From positions 1 to 8,888 of the forward strand of contig JAJXTQ010000055.1 of NCBI GenBank assembly GCA_021783685.1: a stretch of DNA of 8,888 nt. Direction: 5' to 3'. Both the position numbers and the translations under genes were made by a program. Under the pieces are notes generated by a model. The model ran no database searches. It was given only the letters and a program-made list of their open reading frames with translations, and was not told the origin of the DNA. Positions 1 to 6,392 of the stretch are shown one piece after another (position 1 is the stretch's first letter; each line of letters starts with the position of its first letter). This DNA comes from Pseudomonadota bacterium. Lineage in GTDB: Bacteria; Pseudomonadota; Gammaproteobacteria; UBA5335.

Positions 1-57
1 ACGCTCGCGGGTCTATGCCTTCACCTATTGTCGATATGACAGCCCTGGAGACCTCGC
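1..57 (+). other. Leader upstream of the first cluster gene
   Basis: Short stretch before the first gene. It contains a ribosome-binding site, GGAG at 47-50, seven bases ahead of the ATG at 58, which supports that start. One forward frame closes with TGA at 37-39 and could be the tail of an upstream gene, but 12 codons are too few to judge. I see no convincing promoter; the true operon promoter may lie outside the window. Confidence 0.4.
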
Positions 58-1428
58 ATGCAGCAAGAATCACTCCAACTTGATGCCGCCGCGGTCCGCG
101 GGATGTTCGACGAACGGCACATCGAGCGCGCGAAAGTCGGTGTGTTCGATATCGACGGGATCCTGCGCGGCAAGTACATGGGGCGCGAGAAGTTCCTGTC
201 CGCGCTCGAGAAGGGATTCGGGTTCTGCGACGTGGTGCTGGGGTGGGACTCCAACGACCAGCTCTGCGACAACGTGCGCTTCACCGGCTGGCACACGGCG
301 TTCCCCGATGCCACCGCGCGCATCTTGCCGGCGACATGCCGCAACATTCCCTTCGAGCCGGACACCCCGCTTTTCCTCGCGGAGTTCTCCGGTGCCGCCG
401 AGGCGATTTGCCCGCGCGGCACCCTGCGGCGGGTGCTAGACCGGGCCGCGCGCCTTGGCTACAGCACGCACGCCGCGGTCGAGTACGAGTTCTTCCTTTT
501 TAAGGAAACGCCCGAGTCAGTGCGCAACAAAGGCTACCGCGATCTGCAGACACTCACGCCGGGCAACTTCGGGTACTCGGTGCTACGCAACTCGGTGCAC
601 GCGGAGTTCTACCAGGCGCTGCTCGATCTCGCCTCCGCCATGCGTATGCCTATCGAGAGTCTGCACACCGAGACCGGTCCCGGGGTGCTCGAAGCCGCCC
701 TCGCATACTGTGGGGCGCTCGAGGCGGCGGACCGCGCGGCGTTGTTCAAGACCTTCGCGAAAGTGCTGGCGCAACGCCACGGCCTGATGGCGACCTTCAT
801 GGCCAAGTGGTCGAACCGTTATCCCGGCCAGAGCGGACACCTGCACCTGTCGCTGCAGCGCGCCGACGGTGCGCCGGTCTTTCACGATCCGGCCCGGCCG
901 CACGAGATATCAGACGAGATGCGCTGGTTCATCGGCGGACAGCAGGCGCTCATGCCGGAGTGCCTGGCGATGGTCGCCTGCACCGTCAACAGCTACTCGC
1001 GCCTCGTCCCCGGTTACTGGGCGCCGACCTCGGCGACCTGGGGCGTGGAGAATCGCACCACGGCGCTGCGCGTCATCCGCGGGGGTGCCTCCAGCCAGCG
1101 CGTGGAGTATCGCATTGCGGCCGCCGACATCAATCCCTACCTGGCGCTCGCCGCGGCCATCGGCACCGGTCTGTGGGGCATCGAGCACCGCATCGAGCCC
1201 GATGCGCCGATGGTGGGCAATGCCTATGACCGTGAGCATCCGCCGCACCGCCGGCTGCCGGCGACGCTGGAGGAGGCGGCCGAGCGGCTGCTCTCATCCG
1301 AGGCAGCGCGCGAGCTGTTCGGGAACGCCTTCGTCGAGCACTTCGCCGCCACCCGGCAATGGGAGGAGCGGGAATTTCGCAAGGCGATCACGGATTGGGA
1401 GTTGTCCCGTTACTTCGAGATCATTTGA
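58..1428 (+). CDS. Glutamine-synthetase-family gamma-glutamyl-amine ligase, probably gamma-glutamylethanolamide synthetase
   Basis: This 456-residue cytoplasmic enzyme of the glutamine synthetase fold should use ATP to join the gamma-carboxyl of glutamate to an amine. Visible family features are the metal-ligand motif EYEFFLF (E142, E144), the E205/GPG/E212 segment, GHLHLSL (H261, H263), NSYSRLVPGY (311-320), the arginine pair in ENRTTALRV (R333, R338) and VEYRIAAADINPYL (E350, R352). The glutamate that follows VPGY in ammonia-using glutamine synthetases (Glu327 of the Salmonella enzyme) is Trp321 here, which argues against ammonia as substrate and for a bulkier amine. It is the first gene of a run with aldehyde dehydrogenase, alcohol dehydrogenase, amidotransferase-type hydrolase and an ethanolamine-type permease, so ethanolamine is the favoured substrate. 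It is related to PuuA, IpuC and Streptomyces GlnA4. Family assignment is strong; substrate is inferred from context. Confidence 0.9.
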   Translation: MQQESLQLDAAAVRGMFDERHIERAKVGVFDIDGILRGKYMGREKFLSALEKGFGFCDVVLGWDSNDQLCDNVRFTGWHTAFPDATARILPATCRNIPFEPDTPLFLAEFSGAAEAICPRGTLRRVLDRAARLGYSTHAAVEYEFFLFKETPESVRNKGYRDLQTLTPGNFGYSVLRNSVHAEFYQALLDLASAMRMPIESLHTETGPGVLEAALAYCGALEAADRAALFKTFAKVLAQRHGLMATFMAKWSNRYPGQSGHLHLSLQRADGAPVFHDPARPHEISDEMRWFIGGQQALMPECLAMVACTVNSYSRLVPGYWAPTSATWGVENRTTALRVIRGGASSQRVEYRIAAADINPYLALAAAIGTGLWGIEHRIEPDAPMVGNAYDREHPPHRRLPATLEEAAERLLSSEAARELFGNAFVEHFAATRQWEEREFRKAITDWELSRYFEII

Positions 1429-1437
1429 GAGTCCCTC

Positions 1438-2829
1438 ATGAGCACCCTGTTACAGACCATCAGTCCCGTCGATGGCCGCGTATATGTCGAGCGGCCGTTG
1501 GCCGACACGAAGGCCATTGACGCGGCGCTCGAGGCGGCGCGGCGCGCTCAGGTTACCTGGGCCGCCACGCCGGTCGCGACCCGAGTGGCGCTGCTTGGCC
1601 GCGCGGTCGATGTGTTCATCGCCAAGACCTCCGTCATCGCTGAAGAGATCGCCTGGCAGATGGGCCGGCCCGTAGCGCACGCCCCCGGCGAGGTTCGCGG
1701 CTTCGAGGAACGCGCCCGCTACATGCTGGGCATCGCCGAGCGCGCGCTTGAGCCCATCGATCCCGGACCGAAGCCGGGCTTCGTGCGGCGGATCAAGCGC
1801 GCGCCGCTCGGCGTCGTGGCGGTGGTCGCGCCCTGGAATTATCCCTACCTGACGGCGGTGAACGCGGTGATTCCGGCCCTCGCCGCCGGCAACGCCGTCG
1901 TCCTCAAACATTCGCATCAGACGCCGCTGTGCGCGGAGCGCTTCGCCGAGGCATTCGCCGCCGCCAGCCTGCCGGTCGGCGTGTTCCAGTTCCTGCATCT
2001 GTCCCACGAGGACACCTCGCGCCTGATGGGCGACCCGCGACTCGGCAGCGTGTGTTTCACCGGTTCGGTCGCGGGCGGCAAGGCGGTAGTCGCGGCCACT
2101 GCGGCGGGCTTCGCGACCTCGGGCCTGGAGCTCGGCGGCAAAGATCCCGCGTATGTGCGCGCCGACGCCAACCTGGAGCACGCCATCGAATCGCTGACCG
2201 ATGGCGCGTTCTTCAACGCCGGCCAGTCCTGTTGCGGTATCAAGCGTATCTACGTGGCTGCGCCGCTCTACGAGCGCTTCGTGGAAGGGGTGGTCGGATT
2301 GGCGAGCCGCTACCGCCTCGGCTCGCCGCTCGACCCCCAGACGACCCTTGGGCCTGTGGTGCGAGCCGCAGCCGCGGATCATGTCCGCTCGCAGGTCGAC
2401 GCGGCGGTGGCCGCGGGCGCCCGACAGCTCGTCGAGGGCCGCCACTTCCCTCGGGACGAGCGCGGCACGCCCTACCTCGCGCCACAGGTGCTCGTCGACG
2501 TCGATCACTCGCACACGATCATGTGTGAAGAAACCTTCGGTCCGGCGGTCGGCATCATGAAGGTCTCATCCGACGAGGAAGCCATCCGGCTGATGAACGA
2601 CAGCGCCTTCGGGCTGACGGCGGCAGTCTATTCCGCAGACCCAGAGCGGGCCGAGCAGATCGGTGATCGCCTCGAGACCGGTACGGTGTTTCTGAATCGC
2701 TGCGACTATCTCGATCCGGCGCTCGCCTGGACCGGAGTGAAGCATTCGGGCCGCGGCTGCACGCTCTCCCGCGTCGGCTACGAGTACCTGACACGTCCCA
2801 AGTCCTACCATCTCCGGGTGCAACTATGA
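1438..2829 (+). CDS. Aldehyde dehydrogenase, probably acting on gamma-glutamyl aminoacetaldehyde
   Basis: This 463-residue NAD(P)-dependent aldehyde dehydrogenase has the full superfamily architecture. It shows PWN (132-134), the cofactor lysine K157, the FTGS turn (207-210), the general base E231 in LELGGKDP, the catalytic cysteine C265 in NAGQSCC, and EETFGP (364-369). In the proposed pathway it oxidises the aldehyde made by the next gene's product to gamma-glutamylglycine. The cofactor loop reads KHSH where NAD-dependent enzymes such as ALDH2 have Lys-x-x-Glu, so the ribose-binding glutamate is replaced by H160. This resembles the KHA-type subgroup that includes Sad/YneI. The gene begins 9 bp after the ligase stop and its last four bases overlap the alcohol dehydrogenase start. 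It is of normal length and intact. Other gamma-glutamyl aldehydes, as for PuuC, cannot be excluded. Confidence 0.92.
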   Translation: MSTLLQTISPVDGRVYVERPLADTKAIDAALEAARRAQVTWAATPVATRVALLGRAVDVFIAKTSVIAEEIAWQMGRPVAHAPGEVRGFEERARYMLGIAERALEPIDPGPKPGFVRRIKRAPLGVVAVVAPWNYPYLTAVNAVIPALAAGNAVVLKHSHQTPLCAERFAEAFAAASLPVGVFQFLHLSHEDTSRLMGDPRLGSVCFTGSVAGGKAVVAATAAGFATSGLELGGKDPAYVRADANLEHAIESLTDGAFFNAGQSCCGIKRIYVAAPLYERFVEGVVGLASRYRLGSPLDPQTTLGPVVRAAAADHVRSQVDAAVAAGARQLVEGRHFPRDERGTPYLAPQVLVDVDHSHTIMCEETFGPAVGIMKVSSDEEAIRLMNDSAFGLTAAVYSADPERAEQIGDRLETGTVFLNRCDYLDPALAWTGVKHSGRGCTLSRVGYEYLTRPKSYHLRVQL

Positions 2830-3992
2830 TGACTTCCTGGCACGCCAACTGGAACTACCCGACCCGGATCTGGGCCGGACCGGGCCGCATCGCCGAGCTC
2901 CCCAAGGCCTGCACCGAGCTCGGCATCCGCCGGCCGCTGCTCGTCACGGACATCGGCCTGCTGCGCCATCCCATGATCAGCGCCGCGCTCAAAACGCTGC
3001 CCGGCGCTGCGCTGTTCGGCGAAGTCAAAGGCAACCCCACAGGAGCCAATGTGGAAGCGGGCCTCGCCGCCTATCGTTCTGCGGGGCATGACGGCGTGGT
3101 GGCCTTCGGCGGCGGCTCGGCGCTCGATGCAGGCAAGGTCATCGCCTTCATGAGCGGCCAGCGCCGGCCGATGTGGGACTTCGAGGACATCGGCGACTGG
3201 TGGACGCGCGCCGATCCGGCCGGGATCGCCCCGGTGGTCGCGGTGCCCACGACGGCGGGCACGGGCTCCGAGGTCGGCCGCGCCAGCGTCATCCTCAACG
3301 AGGCGACCCACCAGAAGAAGATCATCTTTCATCCGCGGATGATGCCGGGCATCGTGATCAGCGATCCCGGCCTCACCACCGGCCTACCCGCGCACGTTAC
3401 CGCGGCCACGGGCTTGGATGCCTTCGTGCATTGCTTCGAAGCGTACTGCGCGCCGGGGTTCCACCCCCTCGCCGACGGCCTCGCCCTCGAGGGCATGCGC
3501 CTGATCGCCCGGTACCTGCTCCTGGCCTATGCGCGGGGTGACGACCTGGAGGCGCGCGCCAACATGCTGGCGGCGGCATCCATGGGTGCCGCCGCCTTCC
3601 AGAAGGGCCTGGGCGCCGTGCACGCCATCGCCCATCCGGTCGGCTCGTGGTTCGACACCCATCATGGCCTGACCAACGCCGTGATCCTGCCGTACGTCAT
3701 GCGCCACAACCGCGCCGCCATCGCGGACAAGACTGTGATTATCGCCCGTCAGCTTGGCCTCGCCGCGCCCGGGTTCGACAGCCTGTTCGACTGGGTGCTC
3801 GAGTTCCGCCGCGCTCTGGGCATTCCGCACACGTTGGCGCAAATCGGCGTCTCCCTCGACAACGCCGCGGTCATCGGCGCGGAGGCGGCCGCCGACCCCT
3901 CGGCCGGCGGCAACCCGATTCCCGTGGAGGCGGTCGCGCTCGAGCGGATCTTTCGCGCGGCGGTCACCGGGGACCTCGACGCGGCAGCCTGA
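2826..3992 (+). CDS. Iron-containing (group III) alcohol dehydrogenase
   Basis: This 388-residue protein belongs to the Fe-ADH family (FucO, AdhB-like). The nucleotide-binding GGGSALD is at 95-101 and the family signature AVPTTAGTGSEV at 139-150. All four metal ligands are visible with FucO-like spacing: D198 and H202 in GLDAFVHCFEA, H266 in GAVHAIAHPVG and H280 in DTHHGLTN. It is intact and of typical length. The ATG at 2826 overlaps the aldehyde dehydrogenase stop as ATGA, so the two are probably translationally coupled; a second ATG follows directly at 2829. In this context it probably oxidises the hydroxyl of gamma-glutamylethanolamide to the aldehyde, the role that an FAD amine oxidase (PuuB) plays in putrescine breakdown. 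The enzyme class is clear, the substrate inferred. Confidence 0.92.
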   Translation: MMTSWHANWNYPTRIWAGPGRIAELPKACTELGIRRPLLVTDIGLLRHPMISAALKTLPGAALFGEVKGNPTGANVEAGLAAYRSAGHDGVVAFGGGSALDAGKVIAFMSGQRRPMWDFEDIGDWWTRADPAGIAPVVAVPTTAGTGSEVGRASVILNEATHQKKIIFHPRMMPGIVISDPGLTTGLPAHVTAATGLDAFVHCFEAYCAPGFHPLADGLALEGMRLIARYLLLAYARGDDLEARANMLAAASMGAAAFQKGLGAVHAIAHPVGSWFDTHHGLTNAVILPYVMRHNRAAIADKTVIIARQLGLAAPGFDSLFDWVLEFRRALGIPHTLAQIGVSLDNAAVIGAEAAADPSAGGNPIPVEAVALERIFRAAVTGDLDAAA

Positions 3993-3996
3993 TGTC

Positions 3997-4851
3997 ATGA
4001 GCGCGCCTCGCGTCCTGGTGGTCGATGGCAACGTGGCGGACATCCGTCGCAGGCAGATCGAGGCGGTCGGCTACGACACTGCGACCAGCTATGCCCGCGT
4101 CCTGCGGCGTTTGCGCCCGGACCTCGAGTGCGACATCGCGTACCCGGCGGACGTGCACCCCGTGGCGGAGCTTGCGGGCGCACTCGATCGCTACGACGGC
4201 GTGGCGATCACCGGCTCGGCGCTGTGCATCGCCGACGGCGGCCCCGCCGTCGAGCGGCAGATCGATCTGGCGCGCAGCGTGTTCGATCGCGGGGTGCCGT
4301 TGTTTGGTAGCTGCTGGGGACTGCAGGTGGCAGTTGCGGCCGCGGGCGGGGTCGTCGAGCGCAATCCCCGTGGCCGGGAATTCGGCTTCGCGCGACGGAT
4401 CCTGCTGACCGAGGCGGGCCGCGCACACCCGCTGTTCTCGGACAAGCCGGCAGTGTTCGAGGCCCCGACCGTGCACCGCGATCACGTCGCGAGACTGCCC
4501 GAGGGTGCGCAGGTGCTGGCCGTCAACGAGATGGGAGTGCAGGCGGCGACGTTCAGTCACCGCCGGGGAACGTGCTGGGGCGTGCAATACCACCCGGAAT
4601 ACGACTACGGAGACATCCGCGCCGTCGCGCAACGCTACGGGACGGCGCTGGTCGATGCCGGCCTGTTCGCTGGCCCAGAGGATCTCGATGATTTCGCGGC
4701 CGACATGGCGGCGCTGCAGGCCGATCCGGCGTGCGAGGCGCTGCTGTGGAAACACGGCCTGGGACCCGCCATGCGCGCCGAGCCGCTGCGCCTGCGGGAA
4801 CTCGCCAACTGGCTGACCCTGCAGGTCGAGCCGCGCGCCTGCTCCCGCTGA
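3997..4851 (+). CDS. Class I glutamine amidotransferase-type hydrolase, probable gamma-glutamyl amide hydrolase
   Basis: This 284-residue stand-alone class I amidotransferase domain has its cysteine nucleophile in the elbow GSCWGLQ (C106) and a His/Glu pair in VQYHPEYD (H199, E201). No synthetase partner domain is fused or adjacent, so it probably works as a free hydrolase, as PuuD (gamma-glutamyl-GABA) and IpuF (gamma-glutamyl-alaninol) do. Here it would release glutamate and, for an ethanolamine substrate, glycine. The ATG at 3997 lies 4 bp after the alcohol dehydrogenase stop. An ATG at 3992 reaches a stop after two codons, and upstream codons in the chosen frame are a shadow of the preceding gene. 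The ribosome-binding site is poor, which fits coupled translation. About 60 residues lie beyond the core domain at the C-terminus, with no motif I recognise. Confidence 0.85.
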   Translation: MSAPRVLVVDGNVADIRRRQIEAVGYDTATSYARVLRRLRPDLECDIAYPADVHPVAELAGALDRYDGVAITGSALCIADGGPAVERQIDLARSVFDRGVPLFGSCWGLQVAVAAAGGVVERNPRGREFGFARRILLTEAGRAHPLFSDKPAVFEAPTVHRDHVARLPEGAQVLAVNEMGVQAATFSHRRGTCWGVQYHPEYDYGDIRAVAQRYGTALVDAGLFAGPEDLDDFAADMAALQADPACEALLWKHGLGPAMRAEPLRLRELANWLTLQVEPRACSR

Positions 4852-4899
4852 GAGGATCGGCGCCGGCAACCGGAGCAGATTGACAATGGGGGGCTTCCC

Positions 4900-6312
4900 A
4901 TGGTGCAAGCAGAGCCGCAGCTGTCCCGCTCCCTGAGCGGCCTCCACTTGTGGGGCATCGCCGTGGGACTGGTCATCTCCGGAGAGTACTTCGGTTGGAG
5001 TTACGGCTGGGCGCAGGCCGGGACGCTCGGCTTCCTTGTGACCACGGCGCTGATCGCCGTGATGTATACCACGTTCATCTTCAGCTACACCGAGCTCACC
5101 ACCGCCATCCCGCACGCCGGCGGCCCGTTCGCGTACAGCTACCGTGCCTTCGGCCCCGTCGGCGGATACCTGGCGGGATTCGCGACGCTGGTGGAATTCG
5201 TGTTCGCGCCGCCAGCGATCGCGCTCGCCATCGGAGCCTACCTGCACGTGCAGTTCCACACTCTGGACGCGCGTATGGCCGCGGTGGGCGCCTACGCGGT
5301 GTTCATGACGCTCAACATCGTCGGGGTGATGATCGCCGCGACCTTCGAGCTGGTCATCACGCTCCTCGCCATCGCCGAGCTCGTCGTTTTCATGGCGGTG
5401 GTCGCTGGCGGCTTCAGCTGGGCGCATTACGTTCATCTCGGCTGGGCGGGACATGCGCACCCGTCCGCGGCCATGTTTGGGGGGATCTTCGCCGCGATCC
5501 CGTTCGCGATCTGGTTCTTCCTCGCCATCGAGGGGGCGGCCATGGCGGCCGAGGAGGTCAAGAACCCCTCGCGCACCATTCCTCCGGCTTACATCGGCGG
5601 CATCATCACCCTGTTGGCACTCGCCTTCGGCACCATGATATTCGCCGGCGGGGCGGGCGACTGGCGCCGGCTCGCCAACATCAACGACCCCCTGCCGCGG
5701 GCGATGATGATCGTCGTGGGGGAGAACAGCGGCTGGATGCACCTGCTGGTGTGGATCGGACTCCTCGGGCTCATCGCCTCGTTCCACGGCATCATCATGG
5801 GCTACTCGCGGCAGATCTTCGCGCTCGCCCGCGCGGGCTTCCTGCCGGGGTTCCTCGGGCGTGTACACAAGCGGTGGCGGACACCTTACGTCGCGGTGCT
5901 CGCGGGCGGCGCCGTGGGCATCGCGGCCATCTACTCCGACAAGGTGATCACCATCGCGGGGCAGTCGCTCACGGCGAGCATCGTGACGCTGTCGGCGCTG
6001 GGGGCCATCGTCATGTACATCGTAAGCCTCGCGAGCCTGCTGCGCCTGAGGCGGTGCGCGCCGGACTTGCCGCGGCCCTTCCGCACACCGCTGTTCCCGG
6101 TCTTTCCGCTGATGGCGCTGGTGCTGGCGGTCATCTCGCTCATTTCGATCGTCTATTACAATCCGCAGCTCGCGGTCATATTCGTCGTGCTCAGCACGCT
6201 CGGCGGAGCGGCCACCCGGTATCGCCTGCGGCGCCGGGGTCTGAACGGGGACGATGCGCTGCTGCGGACGGGGGACTCACGGCAGATGGCGCCCGAAGCC
6301 GATTCCGAATAG
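4900..6312 (+). CDS. eat: APC-family permease, ethanolamine permease type
   Basis: This 470-residue inner-membrane transporter has about 12 hydrophobic segments (roughly residues 17-35, 42-64, 87-117, 127-146, 150-171, 192-211, 230-251, 279-301, 330-346, 360-381, 397-419 and 423-437). The first segment carries GLVISGEYFGWSYGWA (23-38), and HAGGPFAYSYRAFGPVGGY follows (72-90), both characteristic of ethanolamine permeases (Eat) in the amino acid-polyamine-organocation superfamily. The APC signature loop EGAAMAAEEVKNPSRTIP lies at 211-228. The start ATG at 4900 has a G-rich ribosome-binding site (4888-4893), and an out-of-frame ATG at 4886 is ignored. It begins 48 bp after the hydrolase and closes the cluster. 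It is the main clue to the substrate, since it would bring ethanolamine or a similar amino alcohol into the cell. The symbol is by resemblance; transport of another small amine is possible. Confidence 0.85.
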   Translation: MVQAEPQLSRSLSGLHLWGIAVGLVISGEYFGWSYGWAQAGTLGFLVTTALIAVMYTTFIFSYTELTTAIPHAGGPFAYSYRAFGPVGGYLAGFATLVEFVFAPPAIALAIGAYLHVQFHTLDARMAAVGAYAVFMTLNIVGVMIAATFELVITLLAIAELVVFMAVVAGGFSWAHYVHLGWAGHAHPSAAMFGGIFAAIPFAIWFFLAIEGAAMAAEEVKNPSRTIPPAYIGGIITLLALAFGTMIFAGGAGDWRRLANINDPLPRAMMIVVGENSGWMHLLVWIGLLGLIASFHGIIMGYSRQIFALARAGFLPGFLGRVHKRWRTPYVAVLAGGAVGIAAIYSDKVITIAGQSLTASIVTLSALGAIVMYIVSLASLLRLRRCAPDLPRPFRTPLFPVFPLMALVLAVISLISIVYYNPQLAVIFVVLSTLGGAATRYRLRRRGLNGDDALLRTGDSRQMAPEADSE

Positions 6313-6358
6313 ACGCGCCCCGGCCGGCGCACATGCGGCATGCAGCGGCGCAATACGG

Positions 6359-6376
6359 CTGTCACGAAACTCATAG
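6359..6376 (+). promoter_or_regulatory. Weak candidate Pho box ahead of the phosphoesterase gene
   Basis: The sequence CTGTCAC, GAAA, CTCATAG has the 7+4+7 layout of an enterobacterial PhoB site and by my count matches about 12 of 18 consensus positions. The first half-site is good and the second poor. It ends 16 bases ahead of the ATG of a gene family often induced by phosphate starvation, which is the reason to record it. A chance match is quite possible, and the closeness to the start leaves little room for a promoter downstream of it. Confidence 0.18.
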
Positions 6377-6392
6377 CGTAAAGGCGGATTCA

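Noticed and set aside
58..1428. Canonical glutamine synthetase for ammonia assimilation (GlnA)
   Set aside because: The ammonia-site glutamate is Trp, and the neighbours are catabolic oxidoreductases, a hydrolase and an amine permease.
1450..2514. Long - strand open frame (354 codons) opposite the aldehyde dehydrogenase
   Set aside because: Low-complexity Arg/Gly-rich product and no motif; a shadow of the + strand gene.
3964..5868. Very long - strand open frame (634 codons) across the hydrolase and permease genes
   Set aside because: Its translation is rich in Arg, Gly, Glu and His, has no recognisable domain and lies opposite two well-supported genes. Such frames are common antisense shadows in GC-rich DNA.
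58..6312. Putrescine (Puu) operon
   Set aside because: There is no PuuB-type FAD oxidase. An Fe-alcohol dehydrogenase takes its place, and the permease looks like Eat rather than PuuP.
6315..6330. GC-rich stem-loop (GCGCC / GGCGC arms, 6-base loop) after the permease as a terminator
   Set aside because: The stem is only five pairs, no T-run follows, and such pairs arise easily in sequence this GC-rich.
4950..6392. In-frame upstream extension of the phosphoesterase that would give an 1126-residue protein
   Set aside because: The extra part overlaps the permease in another frame and is Arg/His-rich nonsense. The ATG at 6393 has a ribosome-binding site and begins a signal peptide.
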